Assembly (NCBI RefSeq): GCF_014654675.1
Contig: NZ_BNBC01000004.1
Coordinates: forward strand, 62,001 to 126,000
Source of the DNA: Streptomyces spiralis
GTDB lineage: Bacteria; Actinomycetota; Actinomycetes; Streptomycetales; Streptomycetaceae
Direction of reading: 5' to 3'
DNA: 64,000 bases
Below, piece by piece: positions 42,301 through 52,343 of the stretch. Below the pieces are notes generated by a model. That model saw only the letters and a list, made by a program, of their open reading frames with translations. It made no database searches and was not told the DNA's origin. Every line of letters begins with the position of its first letter. The stretch's first letter is position 1. The position numbers and the translations under genes were made by a program.

Positions 42301-43191
42301 CTAGGCGCCCCGCAGCGCCTCCATCACCGGCGCGAACGCCTCCATGTACGGCTCCAGCACGGTCAGGTACGTGAAGCCGTACCGCTCGCGCTGCGCCCGC
42401 ACCCGCTCGACGATCTGCTCCAGGGTGCCCACCAGCACGACGGGCAGCGCCAGCGCCTGCTCCACGGTCAGCCGCGGCAGGTGCTCCAGCATCGGCCGGA
42501 GCACGGGCTCGGGGTCCTCGGTGACGGCCACCAGCTGGATGAGCAGATTGAGTTCGGCCGGCTCCGGGCGGGCCGCCGCGAGCTTGCGGTACAGGGCCAC
42601 CCGCTCGTCGAGCTCCTCGGCCGTGAGCGGCTCCAGCTGCCCGGATGCGCTCCCCGGCACCGATCGAGCGCCCGTGAAGGCCGCGATGTCCGCGTGCTCG
42701 GCGGTCAGCCGCAGCATCCGGTCGCCGTTGGCGCCGACCAGCAGCGGAATCCCGGGCTCCTGCACCGGCCGGGGCTGGTGCTCGGCGGAGCCCAGCAGCC
42801 GCTTCAGCTCCTCCACCGTGCGCCGCAGGTGATCGACGCGTTCGCCCGGCGAACCCCACGGCAGCCCGGCCGTCTCGTGCTCCGCCCGTACGTAGCCGGT
42901 GCCCAGCCCGAGTTCCAGCCGGCCGTTGGTCAGCGAGTCCGTCGTCGCCACCTCGCGGGCCAGCAGCGCCGGGTTCCAGAAGCCCGCGTTGAGCACGAAC
43001 GTGCCAAGCCGGGGCCGCTCGGTGGCCTCGGCGGCCGCCACCAGCGCCGGGAACGGCGCGGGCCAGCCGAGGTGGTCGGGGACGAGGAGTACGTCGTAGC
43101 CGAGCTGCTCGGCCCGACGGCACTTGGCGCGCCACTCCGGGGCAGGCGCGAGGCTGAGCAGATTGACACCGAAACGGAACGGACGCGACAT
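42301..43191 (-). CDS. LLM-class flavin/F420-dependent oxidoreductase
   Basis: 296-residue luciferase-like TIM barrel. The entry FRFGVNLLSLAP, the GYDVLLVPDHLG strand, RPRLGTFVLNAGFWNPALLA and LELGLGTGY blocks are those of the F420-dependent TIGR03621 type. GGAGGAGAG precedes the ATG at 43191. Streptomycetes make F420, so F420H2 is the likely cofactor, although FMN is possible. Substrate unknown. Confidence 0.88.
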   Translation of the reverse strand: MSRPFRFGVNLLSLAPAPEWRAKCRRAEQLGYDVLLVPDHLGWPAPFPALVAAAEATERPRLGTFVLNAGFWNPALLAREVATTDSLTNGRLELGLGTGYVRAEHETAGLPWGSPGERVDHLRRTVEELKRLLGSAEHQPRPVQEPGIPLLVGANGDRMLRLTAEHADIAAFTGARSVPGSASGQLEPLTAEELDERVALYRKLAAARPEPAELNLLIQLVAVTEDPEPVLRPMLEHLPRLTVEQALALPVVLVGTLEQIVERVRAQRERYGFTYLTVLEPYMEAFAPVMEALRGA

Positions 43192-43237
43192 GAACTCTCC
43201 TCCGCTGCGGGCGACTTGAGCACCTGCGGTGATTCCA

Positions 43238-45805
43238 TCACTCGTGCGCGATCGCCGCCAGCACATTCATACGGGACGCGCGCAGCGCCGGCAGCAGGGC
43301 CGCCACGATCCCCACGACGGCCGAGCCGATCACGACCGCCACGATCGTGCCCCAAGGGATCGCCAGCGCGGTCATGCCCTGCAAAGCCAGGACCCGCTGG
43401 ATGCACACGCCCCACACCAGGCCCAGCCCCAGCCCCAGCACCGCGCCGAAGACCGCGATCACCACCGACTCCAGCCGGATCATCCGCCGCAGCTGCCGCC
43501 TGCCCAGCCCGATCGCCCGCAGCAGCCCGATCTCCCGCGTGCGCTCCACCACCGACAGCGCGAGGGTGTTGACCACGCCGAGCACCGCGATGACGATGGC
43601 CAGCCCGAGCAGCGCGTAGACGAGATAGAGCAGCACCGCGATCTGGTCGTGCACCAGCTTCTTGTAGTCCGCCTGGTCACGGACCTGCACGTTCGGATAC
43701 GGGACGAGGTTCCGCTCCAGCCGGGAGCGCAGCTGGCCGGCGCTGGTGCCGGGGGCGGCGTTCACGAACACGGCCGCGTCCTCGGTGCCGGGCACGTACT
43801 TCTCCAGCGTGCCGATGCCGAGGTACAGCCCGCCCTGCAGGCCGAACCCCTCGGCCTGGTCCTGGTCGGTCAGGGCCGCCACGGTCAGCTCGCCCCGGCG
43901 CCCGCCCTGGAACTCGGCGGGCAGCACGCTGCCCAGCCGCACGCCATGCCTCCGGGCGAAGTCGACGTCCATGGACAGGTGCCCGTCGGCCAGCGCCGCC
44001 GCGGTGTTCCCCGCCCGGTACGTGATGTGGGCGACCGCGTCCAGCTGCCGGTCGAAACCGGAGGCCGCCGTCTCCACCCGCTTGCCGTCGGGCAGCCGTA
44101 CCGCGATCGCCGCCAGCCGCTGCCGTACGACCGTGCCCGCGCCCGGCGTGTGGCGCACCGTCTCCGTGATCTCCTGCGGGAAGGGCAGGAAGCTGCGGTT
44201 CTGCACGATGTAGTCGGCGCCGAGCGTCTTGTCGATCTGGTTGTCGAAGGAGCGGCTCATGGAGGCGCTGGCCACCGACATACCGCCGACCAGGGCCAGC
44301 CCCACCATCAGTGCGGCGGCGGTCGCGCCGGTCCGCCGCGGATTGCGCAGGGCGTTGCGCTGGCTCATCCGCCCGACCGCCCCGAACACCGCCGGGAAGG
44401 CCCCGCCCAGCACCCGGATCAGCGGTCGTACCAGCAGCGGCCCGGCGACCACGGTCGCGATCAGCGTGAGGACGACGCCCACTCCCAGCAGCGAGGCGGC
44501 GGTCGCGGTTCTGCTCGCGGCGGCGCAGCCCGCGAGCGCCGCCGCGCCGGCCGCCCCCACGGCCGCGCCCACCACCGCACGCACCCGCAGCGGCCGACCC
44601 ACCCCGGCCACCTCGGCGTCCACCAGGGCCGCCATCGGGGAGACGGCCGCGGCGCGGCGGGCCGGGAGATAGGCCGCCACGAACGTGACGCCGACGCCGA
44701 CGACGTAGGCCGCGGCCGGGGTGACCCACCCGATGACCATCTCGGTCGTCCTGAGGTTCATGCCGAAGACACCAAGGAGCCGGATGAGGCCGGCCGCGAG
44801 GCCGATGCCGGCCGCCAGACCCAGCGTGGACGCCACCACGCCGAGCAGCACCGCCTCGGTCAGCACCGACCGCCGCACCTGCCGCCGGTCCGCGCCCAGG
44901 GCACGCAACAGGCCCAGTTCCCGGGTGCGCTGGGCGATCAGCATCGAGAAGGTGTTGACGATCAGGAAGATCCCGACGAGGACCGCGATCCCGGCGAAGC
45001 CCACCATCACGTACTTGATGATCTTGAGGAACTCGCCCAGGCTCGCGGCGGCCGACTTGGCCTGCTCACCGGCGGTCTTCACGTCGTACGCCCCGGTGCC
45101 GACCGCCGCGGCCACGCGCTGCTTGAGCTGGTCGTCGGTGACGCCCGCGGCCGCGTCGACGGAGATGCTGGTCGCACGGGAGGTGGAGCCGAGCAGCTTG
45201 GTCTGCGCGGTCGGGGTGTCGAGGAACAGCAGCGCCGCGCCCGGGTTGGTGGTGGTGAACGTGGCGATGCCGACCACCCGCACCCGGAACGTGCCGGGCT
45301 GGGCCTGCACCGTCAGCACATCCCCGATCCGCACGTGCTTGTGCCGGGCGGTGTCGGCGTCCAGGAGTGCCTCGCCGTCCCCGTGCGGGGCGTGACCGGA
45401 GGTCAGCTCCACCGGGCTGCGGCCGGTGACCTCCCAGTTGCGGGCGATGGTGGGCGCGCCGGTGGTCGGGCCGACCGGTTCGTTCCTTCTGTCGACCACC
45501 ACCACGTTCTCGACGGTCGCGTCCACTTGGGTCGCCGCGACGCCCGGCACCTGGGCCACCCGCCGGGCGAGCGCGGCGGGCACGGTCTGCACCGCGCCCG
45601 TGCGCACCGGCGACCTCAGGTCCTGCTTCGGCGCCACCGTGACATCGGCCGCCGTCGAGGCGAACAACCGGTCGAAGGTGCGGCTGACGGTGTCGGAGAA
45701 GATCAGGCTGCCCGCGACGAAGGCCACGGACAGCACGACCGCCAGCGCCGAGAGCAGCAGCCGCCCCTTGTGCGCGAGGAAGCTGCGCAGTGTCGCCCTG
45801 AGCAC
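43238..45805 (-). CDS. ABC exporter permease, FtsX-like (two-domain)
   Basis: 855-residue permease of the MacB/FtsX (LolE-like) type. It begins with a short cytoplasmic segment and TM1 (LLLSALAVVLSVAFVAGSLI), has a large extracytoplasmic domain, then three FtsX helices, a second extracytoplasmic domain and three more helices. TRELGLLRALGADRRQVRR and its second copy TREIGLLRAIGLGRRQLRR mark the two FtsX coupling helices. GTG at 45805 has GGGGAGG upstream, 5 nt after the ATPase stop. Works with the ATPase to export a lipid, peptide or drug; substrate unknown. Confidence 0.9.
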   Translation of the reverse strand: MLRATLRSFLAHKGRLLLSALAVVLSVAFVAGSLIFSDTVSRTFDRLFASTAADVTVAPKQDLRSPVRTGAVQTVPAALARRVAQVPGVAATQVDATVENVVVVDRRNEPVGPTTGAPTIARNWEVTGRSPVELTSGHAPHGDGEALLDADTARHKHVRIGDVLTVQAQPGTFRVRVVGIATFTTTNPGAALLFLDTPTAQTKLLGSTSRATSISVDAAAGVTDDQLKQRVAAAVGTGAYDVKTAGEQAKSAAASLGEFLKIIKYVMVGFAGIAVLVGIFLIVNTFSMLIAQRTRELGLLRALGADRRQVRRSVLTEAVLLGVVASTLGLAAGIGLAAGLIRLLGVFGMNLRTTEMVIGWVTPAAAYVVGVGVTFVAAYLPARRAAAVSPMAALVDAEVAGVGRPLRVRAVVGAAVGAAGAAALAGCAAASRTATAASLLGVGVVLTLIATVVAGPLLVRPLIRVLGGAFPAVFGAVGRMSQRNALRNPRRTGATAAALMVGLALVGGMSVASASMSRSFDNQIDKTLGADYIVQNRSFLPFPQEITETVRHTPGAGTVVRQRLAAIAVRLPDGKRVETAASGFDRQLDAVAHITYRAGNTAAALADGHLSMDVDFARRHGVRLGSVLPAEFQGGRRGELTVAALTDQDQAEGFGLQGGLYLGIGTLEKYVPGTEDAAVFVNAAPGTSAGQLRSRLERNLVPYPNVQVRDQADYKKLVHDQIAVLLYLVYALLGLAIVIAVLGVVNTLALSVVERTREIGLLRAIGLGRRQLRRMIRLESVVIAVFGAVLGLGLGLVWGVCIQRVLALQGMTALAIPWGTIVAVVIGSAVVGIVAALLPALRASRMNVLAAIAHE

Positions 45806-45810
45806 CTAGG

Positions 45811-46650
45811 TCAGGCCTCCCCGACGGCGGTGCCGTCCCCACCGCGCAGCGGGGTCCCGAGGGAGGGACCCGCCGCCCGGGTGGCGCCCCCGGCGAACAG
45901 GCGCATGCGCTCCAGGACGGCTTCCGCCGTCGGGTGCTCCCGCTCGTCCACGATGCGTCCGTCGGCGAGGTAGAGCACCAGGTCGGAGTGGGCGGCGGCC
46001 CCGGGGTCGTGGGTCACCATGACGACCGTCTGGCCGAGGTTGTCGACGGCGTCCCGCAGGAAGCCGAGCACCTCCAGGCCGGCGCGCGAGTCGAGATTGC
46101 CGGTGGGCTCGTCCGCGAAGATCAGTTCGGGCCGGGAGGCGAGCGCCCGCGCGCAGGCCACGCGCTGCTGCTGGCCTCCGGAGAGCTCGGAGGGCCGGTG
46201 GGTGAGCCGGTTCCTGAGCCCGAGTGTGTCGATGACCTGGTCCAGCCATGCCGCGTCGGGCCCGCGGCCCGCGATGTCCATCGGCAGGGTGATGTTCTCG
46301 AGCGCGTTCAGCGTGGGGATCAGGTTGAACGACTGGAACATGAACCCGATCCGGTCCCGGCGCAGCCGGGTCAGCTCGCGGTCCCTGAGCCCCGTGATCT
46401 CGGTGTCGCCGATCCACACGCGCCCGGCCGAGACGGTGTCGAGACCCGCCAGGCAGTGCATGAGCGTGGACTTCCCGGAGCCGGAGGGGCCCATGACCGC
46501 GGTGAAACGGCCGCGGGCGATGTCGACGTCCACCGCGTCCAGCGCGAGCACGGCGGTCTCGCCTGAACCGTACGCCTTCGTCAGACCGCGGGCGCGGGCC
46601 GCGATCCCACCGGACGACGCCCGACCCGGCACCGGAACAGGTGTGGACAC
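45811..46650 (-). CDS. ABC transporter ATP-binding protein (LolD/MacB type)
   Basis: 279 residues. Walker [10 protein letters not shown] is at about 54-62, Q-loop FQSFNL, signature [10 protein letters not shown], Walker [14 protein letters not shown] and the switch His in VTHDPG. GTG at 46650 is chosen because GAGGAGG is ideally spaced before it; ATG 46695 would add 15 residues without a better site. It is coupled to the FtsX-like permease. Expected to power mechanotransmission rather than classic channel transport. Confidence 0.92.
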   Translation of the reverse strand: MSTPVPVPGRASSGGIAARARGLTKAYGSGETAVLALDAVDVDIARGRFTAVMGPSGSGKSTLMHCLAGLDTVSAGRVWIGDTEITGLRDRELTRLRRDRIGFMFQSFNLIPTLNALENITLPMDIAGRGPDAAWLDQVIDTLGLRNRLTHRPSELSGGQQQRVACARALASRPELIFADEPTGNLDSRAGLEVLGFLRDAVDNLGQTVVMVTHDPGAAAHSDLVLYLADGRIVDEREHPTAEAVLERMRLFAGGATRAAGPSLGTPLRGGDGTAVGEA

Positions 46651-46977
46651 GGCGCCCTCCTCGGTGGTCCGTGGACCCTGAACGTGCTGATTCATGACTG
46701 CTTTGTCCCCCGTCGAGCGTAGTGTGACCGGGCGCGCAGCCGGTATCCCCCGTTGGGCCGAGCCGATCTCCACCCCCGGCTCCACCCTCGGGTGGGCACC
46801 CCGATTCCGGTGTAAGGGGCACCCGCCATCCAGGGACTCCCACCGTCCAGGGGCAGCGCCCTGCGGGGACCGGCGCTTCGGCGCCCAGGCGGGGGCGGGC
46901 GGGGCAAGGCGAAGCGGACATCGCGCGGGAGCTGCGCCAGAGGAGCCTGTGAGCCGGTCGTGCGAACAGCAGTTCGC
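46651..46977. other. 327-bp intergenic region without a gene
   Basis: This is the upstream region of the ABC exporter and the downstream region of the methyltransferase, both read leftward. I see no plausible gene. A small hairpin CCACC-CTCG-GGTGG lies at 46782-46795, and GGGGGAC stands before the alternative ATG 46695. No convincing promoter pair was found. Confidence 0.4.
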
Positions 46978-47679
46978 TCAGTGGCCGGAGGGCGACGCGT
47001 CCGTCACCGGCCGCCAGGCGGTGCCCAGCGAGCAGTACGAGCTGGGCAGGACCGGCCCGGTCTCCGGCATCATCACCCTCCGGTAGGGGCCGAGTTCGAA
47101 CCCCGCCCGACGCAGGGCGGCGACCGGGTCGCGGGAGAGATGGCAGCCACCGCTCAGCAGCGGCCACACCGTGCGGTCCAGGACGCGCTGGGCGAGTTCC
47201 ATCGCCGGGCCGCCGCCCGTGCCGTGCTCGAAGAACCGCACCTCGCCGCCCGGCCGCAGGACCCGGCGCACCTCGGCGAGGGCGCGCGGCAGATCGCGCA
47301 CACTGCACAGCACCAGCGAGAGCACCACCGCGTCGAAGCCCTCGCTCTTGACCGGCAGCGCCTCCGCACAGCCCGGCACCACATCGACCGGGACGTCGGT
47401 GTGCAGGGCCGCCGCCACTGCCTTCTGCCGCAGCAGGCGCTCCGGCTCGATCGCTACGACCTCCGAGACGGTGCCCGGGTAGTGGGCGAAGTTCAGCCCG
47501 TTGCCCGCGCCGATCTCGATCACCCGTCCGGTCAGCCCGGCGAGCAGCCGCTCGCGGATCCCGGCCATCCCCATCCTGGTCTCGGCGGCCACGCTGATCC
47601 GCGTGTAGCAGCGGGCGAACAGCGGATGGTGCACGGGGTCCCGCGCCACCTTGCCGGAGTCGGTGGACCGCAGCGGCAT
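46978..47679 (-). CDS. Class I SAM-dependent methyltransferase
   Basis: 233 residues. SAM motif I is VIEIGAGNGLNFAHYP, motif II VVAIEPE, and the later strand is VLSLVLCSVRDLPRALAEVR, as in the Methyltransf_11 (UbiE-like/METTL7) group. HHPLFARCYTRIS near the start also fits METTL7-like proteins. GGGAGG precedes the ATG. Substrate unknown; a small molecule or lipid is likely. Confidence 0.88.
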   Translation of the reverse strand: MPLRSTDSGKVARDPVHHPLFARCYTRISVAAETRMGMAGIRERLLAGLTGRVIEIGAGNGLNFAHYPGTVSEVVAIEPERLLRQKAVAAALHTDVPVDVVPGCAEALPVKSEGFDAVVLSLVLCSVRDLPRALAEVRRVLRPGGEVRFFEHGTGGGPAMELAQRVLDRTVWPLLSGGCHLSRDPVAALRRAGFELGPYRRVMMPETGPVLPSSYCSLGTAWRPVTDASPSGH

Positions 47680-47704
47680 GACGACCTCCCGGACGCGACG
47701 GGCC

Positions 47705-47724
47705 TACGGGGAGTGTCCCCCGTA
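47705..47724. terminator. Hairpin between biotin operon and methyltransferase
   Basis: TACGGGG (47705-47711) and CCCCGTA (47718-47724) form a 7-bp stem with a 6-nt loop downstream of bioD and just upstream of the methyltransferase start. It may end the bio transcript or regulate the next gene. Confidence 0.4.
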
Positions 47725-47833
47725 CTCCTCCGTACGACTCCACCGCACGCACCCGCGTGCCCGCAAGGGCCGTCACCCACCTGCCCGCACGAGCCCGCCC
47801 GCACGAGCCTCACGGGCCCGCCGCGCACGCGCG

Positions 47834-48562
47834 TCAGGCGAACGGCGCCGGCGCCTCCCGCTGTGTGAACGCCGCCGCGTCCCACCTGCCGTTCAGGCGG
47901 GGCGCCACCCACCGCGGGGCGGCCGTCCGGAAGTCGGCGGGGGTGAGGGCCCCGGCGCCGTCGGGCAGGGCACCGAGCAGCGGGGCACCGGCCACATGCG
48001 GCAGATCGGCCACGTTGCAGCGCGAGGCGAGGTCGGGCTCGGCGGGCCAGCCGCCGATCACCACACCCAGCAGGTCCAGGCCCCGGCCGCGCAGTTCCCG
48101 GGCCGTCAGCTCGGTGGTGTTCAGCGTGCCCAGACCGGCCGCGGCGACGACCAGGACGGGGGCCCGCAGCAGTTGCGCCGCGTCGGCGAGCGTGCCGCCC
48201 GCCTCGTCGAACCGTACGAGCAGACCGCCCGCCCCCTCGACCAGCACCAGATCGTGGTCGGTGGCCAGCTTCGCGGCGGTCTCGGCGACCTCCTGCGGAC
48301 GCACCGGCGCCCGCCCGGCCCGGCGCGCGGCCGTGCCGGGCGCCAACGGCTCGGGGTAGCGGGCGATCTCACTCGCCGTCACCGGTCCGGCGAGCCGCAC
48401 GACCTCGGCCGCGTCCCCGCGCTCGTCCGGGCCCACGCCGGTCTGCGCCGCCTTGAGCACGGCCACGGACCGGCCGGCCGCGACGGCCGCCGCGGCGACC
48501 GCCGCCGTCGTGACCGTCTTGCCGACCTCCGTGCCCGTTCCCGTGATCACCAGTACTGGCAT
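47834..48562 (-). CDS. bioD: Dethiobiotin synthetase
   Basis: 242-residue P-loop ATPase. The P-loop is GTGTEVGKT (residues 8-16); KAAQTGV and LVEGAGGLLVRF are the family's substrate and metal blocks. It closes the ureido ring of 7,8-diaminopelargonate with CO2 and ATP. It follows bioA by one base pair, third in the leftward bioBAD operon. The C-terminal 40 residues are less conserved. Confidence 0.95.
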   Translation of the reverse strand: MPVLVITGTGTEVGKTVTTAAVAAAAVAAGRSVAVLKAAQTGVGPDERGDAAEVVRLAGPVTASEIARYPEPLAPGTAARRAGRAPVRPQEVAETAAKLATDHDLVLVEGAGGLLVRFDEAGGTLADAAQLLRAPVLVVAAAGLGTLNTTELTARELRGRGLDLLGVVIGGWPAEPDLASRCNVADLPHVAGAPLLGALPDGAGALTPADFRTAAPRWVAPRLNGRWDAAAFTQREAPAPFA

Positions 48563-48563
48563 C

Positions 48564-49853
48564 TCATCCCTCCCGTGCCGCCGCGCAGACCGCGCGGGCG
48601 ATCCGTGCCACGTCGTCGTCGCCCGTGACGTACGGCGGCATCGTGTACACCAGGTCCCGGAACGGCCGCAGCCACACGCCCTCGCGGACGGCGGCCCCGG
48701 TCGCCGCCGCCATGTCCACCGCGTGGTCGAGCTGGACGACCCCGATGGCGCCGAGGACCCGTACGTCCTTCACCCCGTCGAGCCCGGCCGCCTCGGCCAG
48801 ACCCGCCCGCAGTCCCGTCTCGATCCGTTCGACCTCCGCGCGCCAGTCCTGGCCGAGCAGCAGTTCGATCGAGGCACAGGCCACGGCCGCCGCCAGCGGA
48901 TTGCCCATGAACGTCGGACCGTGCGCCAGCACCGGCACCTCGCCCCGGGAGATCCCGTCCGCCACGCGCGCGGTGCACAGCGTCGCCGCCATCGTCAGAT
49001 AACCGCCGGTCAGCGCCTTGCCCACACACATCACGTCGGGTGCCACGTCCGCGTGCTCCGCCGCGAACAGCGTGCCGGTGCGGCCGAACCCGGTCGCGAT
49101 CTCGTCGAACACCAGCAGCACGTCGTGCGCGTCGCACGCCTCGCGCAGCACCCGCAGATAGGCGGGGGAGTGGAACCGCATTCCGCCCGCGCCCTGCACC
49201 ACCGGTTCGACGATCACGGCGGCCAGTTCACCGGCATGGCGTTCGATCAGCTCGTGCAGACGGGTGGCGTACGCCTCGTCGTACTCGGCCGGTGGCGCCT
49301 CGGCGAACACCTGACGCGGCAGCACACCGGTCCACAGCTCGTGCATCCCGCCCTCGGGATCGCACACGGACATCGGCTGCCAGGTGTCGCCGTGGTAGCC
49401 GCCCCGCCAGGTCAGCAGCCGCCGCTTGGCCGGGCGGCCCAGCGAGCGCCAGTACTGCAGGCACATCTTGACCGCGACCTCGACCGAGACCGAGCCGGAG
49501 TCGGCGAGAAAGACATGCTCCAGGCCGTCGGGCGACATGTCGACAAGGAGCTTCGCGAGCCGGACGGCCGGCTCGTGGGTGAGTCCGCCGAACATCACAT
49601 GGCTCATCCGGTCCAGCTGGGCGTGGACGGCCTCGTTGAGCACCGGGTGGTTGTAGCCGTGGATCGCGGCCCACCAGGACGACATGCCGTCCACCAGTTC
49701 GCCCGAACCGTCGGCGAGCTTCAGCCGCACCCCGCTCGCCGACTCCACGACGAGCGGTTCCTGACGGCCGGGCATCGGGCCGTACGGGTGCCACACGTGC
49801 CGCCGGTCGAGCTCCAGCAGCCCGGACACGCTCCGGCCGGGCAGATCAGGCAT
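48564..49853 (-). CDS. bioA: Adenosylmethionine-8-amino-7-oxononanoate aminotransferase
   Basis: 429-residue class III PLP aminotransferase. The PLP lysine is K279 in [33 protein letters not shown] and [17 protein letters not shown] are BioA marks. It makes 7,8-diaminopelargonate using SAM as amino donor. Its ATG lies inside the end of bioB (8-bp overlap), so translation is coupled. Confidence 0.95.
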   Translation of the reverse strand: MPDLPGRSVSGLLELDRRHVWHPYGPMPGRQEPLVVESASGVRLKLADGSGELVDGMSSWWAAIHGYNHPVLNEAVHAQLDRMSHVMFGGLTHEPAVRLAKLLVDMSPDGLEHVFLADSGSVSVEVAVKMCLQYWRSLGRPAKRRLLTWRGGYHGDTWQPMSVCDPEGGMHELWTGVLPRQVFAEAPPAEYDEAYATRLHELIERHAGELAAVIVEPVVQGAGGMRFHSPAYLRVLREACDAHDVLLVFDEIATGFGRTGTLFAAEHADVAPDVMCVGKALTGGYLTMAATLCTARVADGISRGEVPVLAHGPTFMGNPLAAAVACASIELLLGQDWRAEVERIETGLRAGLAEAAGLDGVKDVRVLGAIGVVQLDHAVDMAAATGAAVREGVWLRPFRDLVYTMPPYVTGDDDVARIARAVCAAAREG

Positions 49854-51030
49854 TGGGTGCGAGGTCCGTTCCGGCGCCCCGGCGGCGTACGGCGACCAGA
49901 TCCGTGCGGGGCTCGTTCACCGACGGGGCCGCGTCGGCGGCGGTACCGCACACGCCGCCGTCGTGGCAGCCACCGGAGGCGCCGTCGTGGCAGCCATCGG
50001 AGGCGTCCTGGTGGCAGCCGCCGGACGCCCGGTGCTCCGGCAGCGTCACCTGGTCGGCGCCCTCCACCTCGAATCCGGCGTCCGCGATCATCTCCAGGTC
50101 GGCCTTGCCGGCCTGGCCCTCGCTGGTCAGGTAGTCACCGAGGAAGATCGAGTTGGCCAGGTGCAGCGCGAGCGGCTGCATCGTGCGCAGATGCACCTCG
50201 CGGCCACCGGCGATCCGGACCTCCACGTCCGGGCAGACGAACCGGACCATCGCGAGGATCCGCAGGCAGCGCTGCGGGGTGAGGTTCCACTCCTTGGCCA
50301 GCGGGGTGCCCTCGAACGGGATCAGGAAGTTCACCGGCACCGAGTCCGGGTCCAGCTCGCGCAGCGAGAACACCACGTCGACCAGGTCCTCGTCGCTCTC
50401 GCCCATGCCGGCGATGAGCCCGGAGCAGGCGGACAGCCCGGCCGCGTGCGCCTTGGTCACCGTGTCCACCCGGTCGGCGTAGGTGTGGGTGGTGGTGATG
50501 TCGCCGTAGGTCGCCTCGGAGGTGTTGAGGTTGTGGTTGTAGGCGTCGGCCCCGGCCTCGCGCAGCCGTTCGGCCTGGCCGTCGGAGAGCAGCCCGAGAC
50601 AGGCGCACACCTCGACGCCCTCGTTCTGGTCCTTGATGGCCTTGATGGTCTCCGAGACCCGGTCCACGTCACGGTCGGTCGGACCGCGCCCGCTGGCCAC
50701 CAGGCACACCCGCTTGGCGCCGCCGGCCAGCCCGGCCGCCGCGGCCTCCGAGGCCTCGTCCGGCTTGAGCCAGGTGTACTTGAGGATGTCCGCCTTCGAG
50801 CCGAGCCGCTGGGAGCAGTAGGAGCAGTCCTCGGGGCACAGGCCCGACTTGAGGTTGACCAGGTAGTTGAGTTTCACCCGTCGGCCGAACCAGTGGCGAC
50901 GCACCTTTCCGGCCGCCGCCACCACATCGAGCAGGTCGTCGTCGGAGGTGGCCAGCACGGCCAGAGCTTCCTCGCGGGTCGGCAGCTCGCGCCGAAGCCC
51001 CTTGTCCACCAGCGTGTTCAGCAGGTCCAT
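49846..51030 (-). CDS. bioB: Biotin synthase with Cys-His repeat tail
   Basis: 394-residue radical-SAM enzyme that inserts sulfur into dethiobiotin. The radical-SAM cluster is C65, C69, C72 in [19 protein letters not shown] and the Arg in [11 protein letters not shown] belong to the second cluster and substrate site. ATG 51030 is used. About 60 residues (332-394) extend beyond the normal core. They contain GCH at 339, 347 and 355, an exact 8-residue repeat, plus C361, then a basic end. That Cys/His array looks metal-binding. It is first in the operon, with bioF divergent. Confidence 0.95.
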   Translation of the reverse strand: MDLLNTLVDKGLRRELPTREEALAVLATSDDDLLDVVAAAGKVRRHWFGRRVKLNYLVNLKSGLCPEDCSYCSQRLGSKADILKYTWLKPDEASEAAAAGLAGGAKRVCLVASGRGPTDRDVDRVSETIKAIKDQNEGVEVCACLGLLSDGQAERLREAGADAYNHNLNTSEATYGDITTTHTYADRVDTVTKAHAAGLSACSGLIAGMGESDEDLVDVVFSLRELDPDSVPVNFLIPFEGTPLAKEWNLTPQRCLRILAMVRFVCPDVEVRIAGGREVHLRTMQPLALHLANSIFLGDYLTSEGQAGKADLEMIADAGFEVEGADQVTLPEHRASGGCHQDASDGCHDGASGGCHDGGVCGTAADAAPSVNEPRTDLVAVRRRGAGTDLAPNA

Positions 51031-51073
51031 GAGAGTTGATCCTGTCCTAAGGGAGCGGCCCGGGCCAAGGAGA

Positions 51074-51117
51074 GTCTGCACAACTACAGACGGTTCGACG
51101 TGTGGGTATTGCCACAC
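51074..51117. promoter_or_regulatory. Candidate biotin-operon operator(s)
   Basis: GTGTGG-GTATTG-CCACAC (51100-51117) is the clearest dyad in the bioB-bioF divergent gap; a second, GTCTG-n8-CAGAC, is at 51074-51091. Either could bind a biotin-responsive repressor acting on both directions. The exact factor is not assigned. Confidence 0.45.
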
Positions 51118-51177
51118 GATGCCCGGCTGGTCGTCCGGCTAGTGTCTGTGCACTGCCTACAAAAGCCCGGAGGAGCC

Positions 51178-52305
51178 ATGGCGTTCGGCTGGATCGACGA
51201 GCAGGCGGACGCACGCCGCCGGGCCGGGCTCGTACGGACCCTGCGCCCTCGCCCGGCCGACACGCCGCTGCTGGACCTGGCGAGCAACGACTACCTGGGG
51301 CTGGCCCGCCACCCCGAGGTGACCGAAGCGGCCGCCGCGGCGGCGCGTACCTGGGGCGGCGGCTCCACCGGCTCCCGGCTCGTCACCGGCACCACCGAGC
51401 TGCACACGGAACTGGAGCGCGAGCTGGCCGACTTCTGCGGCTTCGAGGCTGCGCTCGTGTTCTCCTCCGGATACGCCGCCAACCTCGCCGCGGTCACCGC
51501 GCTCGCGCCGCACGGCTCGCTGATCGTCTCCGACGCGGGCAACCACGCCTCGCTCATCGACGGCTGCCGGCTGGCCCGCGCCACCACACAGGTCGTCGCG
51601 CACGCCGACCCGGAGGCCGTGCGCAAGGCGCTCGGCACCCACGCCGGCGAGGCGGTCCTCGTCTCCGACACGGTGTTCTCGGTCGACGGCGACGCGGCCC
51701 CGCTCGCCGAGTTCGCGATGGCGTGCCGGGAGCACGGCGCGGGACTGGTCGTCGACGACGCCCACGGCCTGGGCGTCCTCGGCCCCGGCGGTCGCGGCGC
51801 CCCGCACGCAGCGGGGCTGGCGGGCGCCGACGACGTGGTGGTGACGGCCACGCTGTCCAAGTCGCTCGGCAGCCAGGGCGGGGCCGTGCTAGGACCCGCC
51901 CGGGTGATCGAACACCTGATCAACGCGGCCCGGACGTTCATCTTCGACACGGGCCTGGCCCCCGCCGCGGCAGGGGCGGCCCTGGCCGCCCTGAGACTGC
52001 TGCGCCGCGAGCCGGAGCGGGCGGCGCGGGCGCGCACGGTGGCGACCGAACTGCACGCACGCCTGACCGCCGCGGGGCTCGAGGCGGTACGCCCGGACGC
52101 CGCGGTGGTCTCCGTGCGCGCGCCGTCCCCGGAGAGCGCCGTGCGCTGGGCGGCCGACTGCCGTGCGGCGGGCCTGGCCGTGGGCTGCTTCCGTCCTCCT
52201 TCCGTGCCCGACGGCATCTCACGGCTCCGGCTGACCGCCCGTGCCGACCTCTCCGGGGCTCAGATCGAACGCGCGGTACGGGTGATCGGCGAAACGCGGC
52301 CATGA
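51178..52305 (+). CDS. bioF: 8-amino-7-oxononanoate synthase
   Basis: 375-residue alpha-oxoamine synthase. The PLP lysine is K228 in TATLSKSLGSQGG; LASNDYLGLARHP, GTGSTGSRLVTG-like GGGSTGSRLVTGT and DDAHGLGVLG are the family's marks. It joins pimeloyl thioester and alanine in the first committed biotin step. GGAGGAG precedes the ATG. It is divergent from bioBAD; bioC/bioH-type genes for pimelate were not seen here. Confidence 0.93.
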   Translation: MAFGWIDEQADARRRAGLVRTLRPRPADTPLLDLASNDYLGLARHPEVTEAAAAAARTWGGGSTGSRLVTGTTELHTELERELADFCGFEAALVFSSGYAANLAAVTALAPHGSLIVSDAGNHASLIDGCRLARATTQVVAHADPEAVRKALGTHAGEAVLVSDTVFSVDGDAAPLAEFAMACREHGAGLVVDDAHGLGVLGPGGRGAPHAAGLAGADDVVVTATLSKSLGSQGGAVLGPARVIEHLINAARTFIFDTGLAPAAAGAALAALRLLRREPERAARARTVATELHARLTAAGLEAVRPDAAVVSVRAPSPESAVRWAADCRAAGLAVGCFRPPSVPDGISRLRLTARADLSGAQIERAVRVIGETRP

Positions 52306-52343
52306 GTCGGCGTGACACGGCCGTGCGCCACCGGATACGGACC

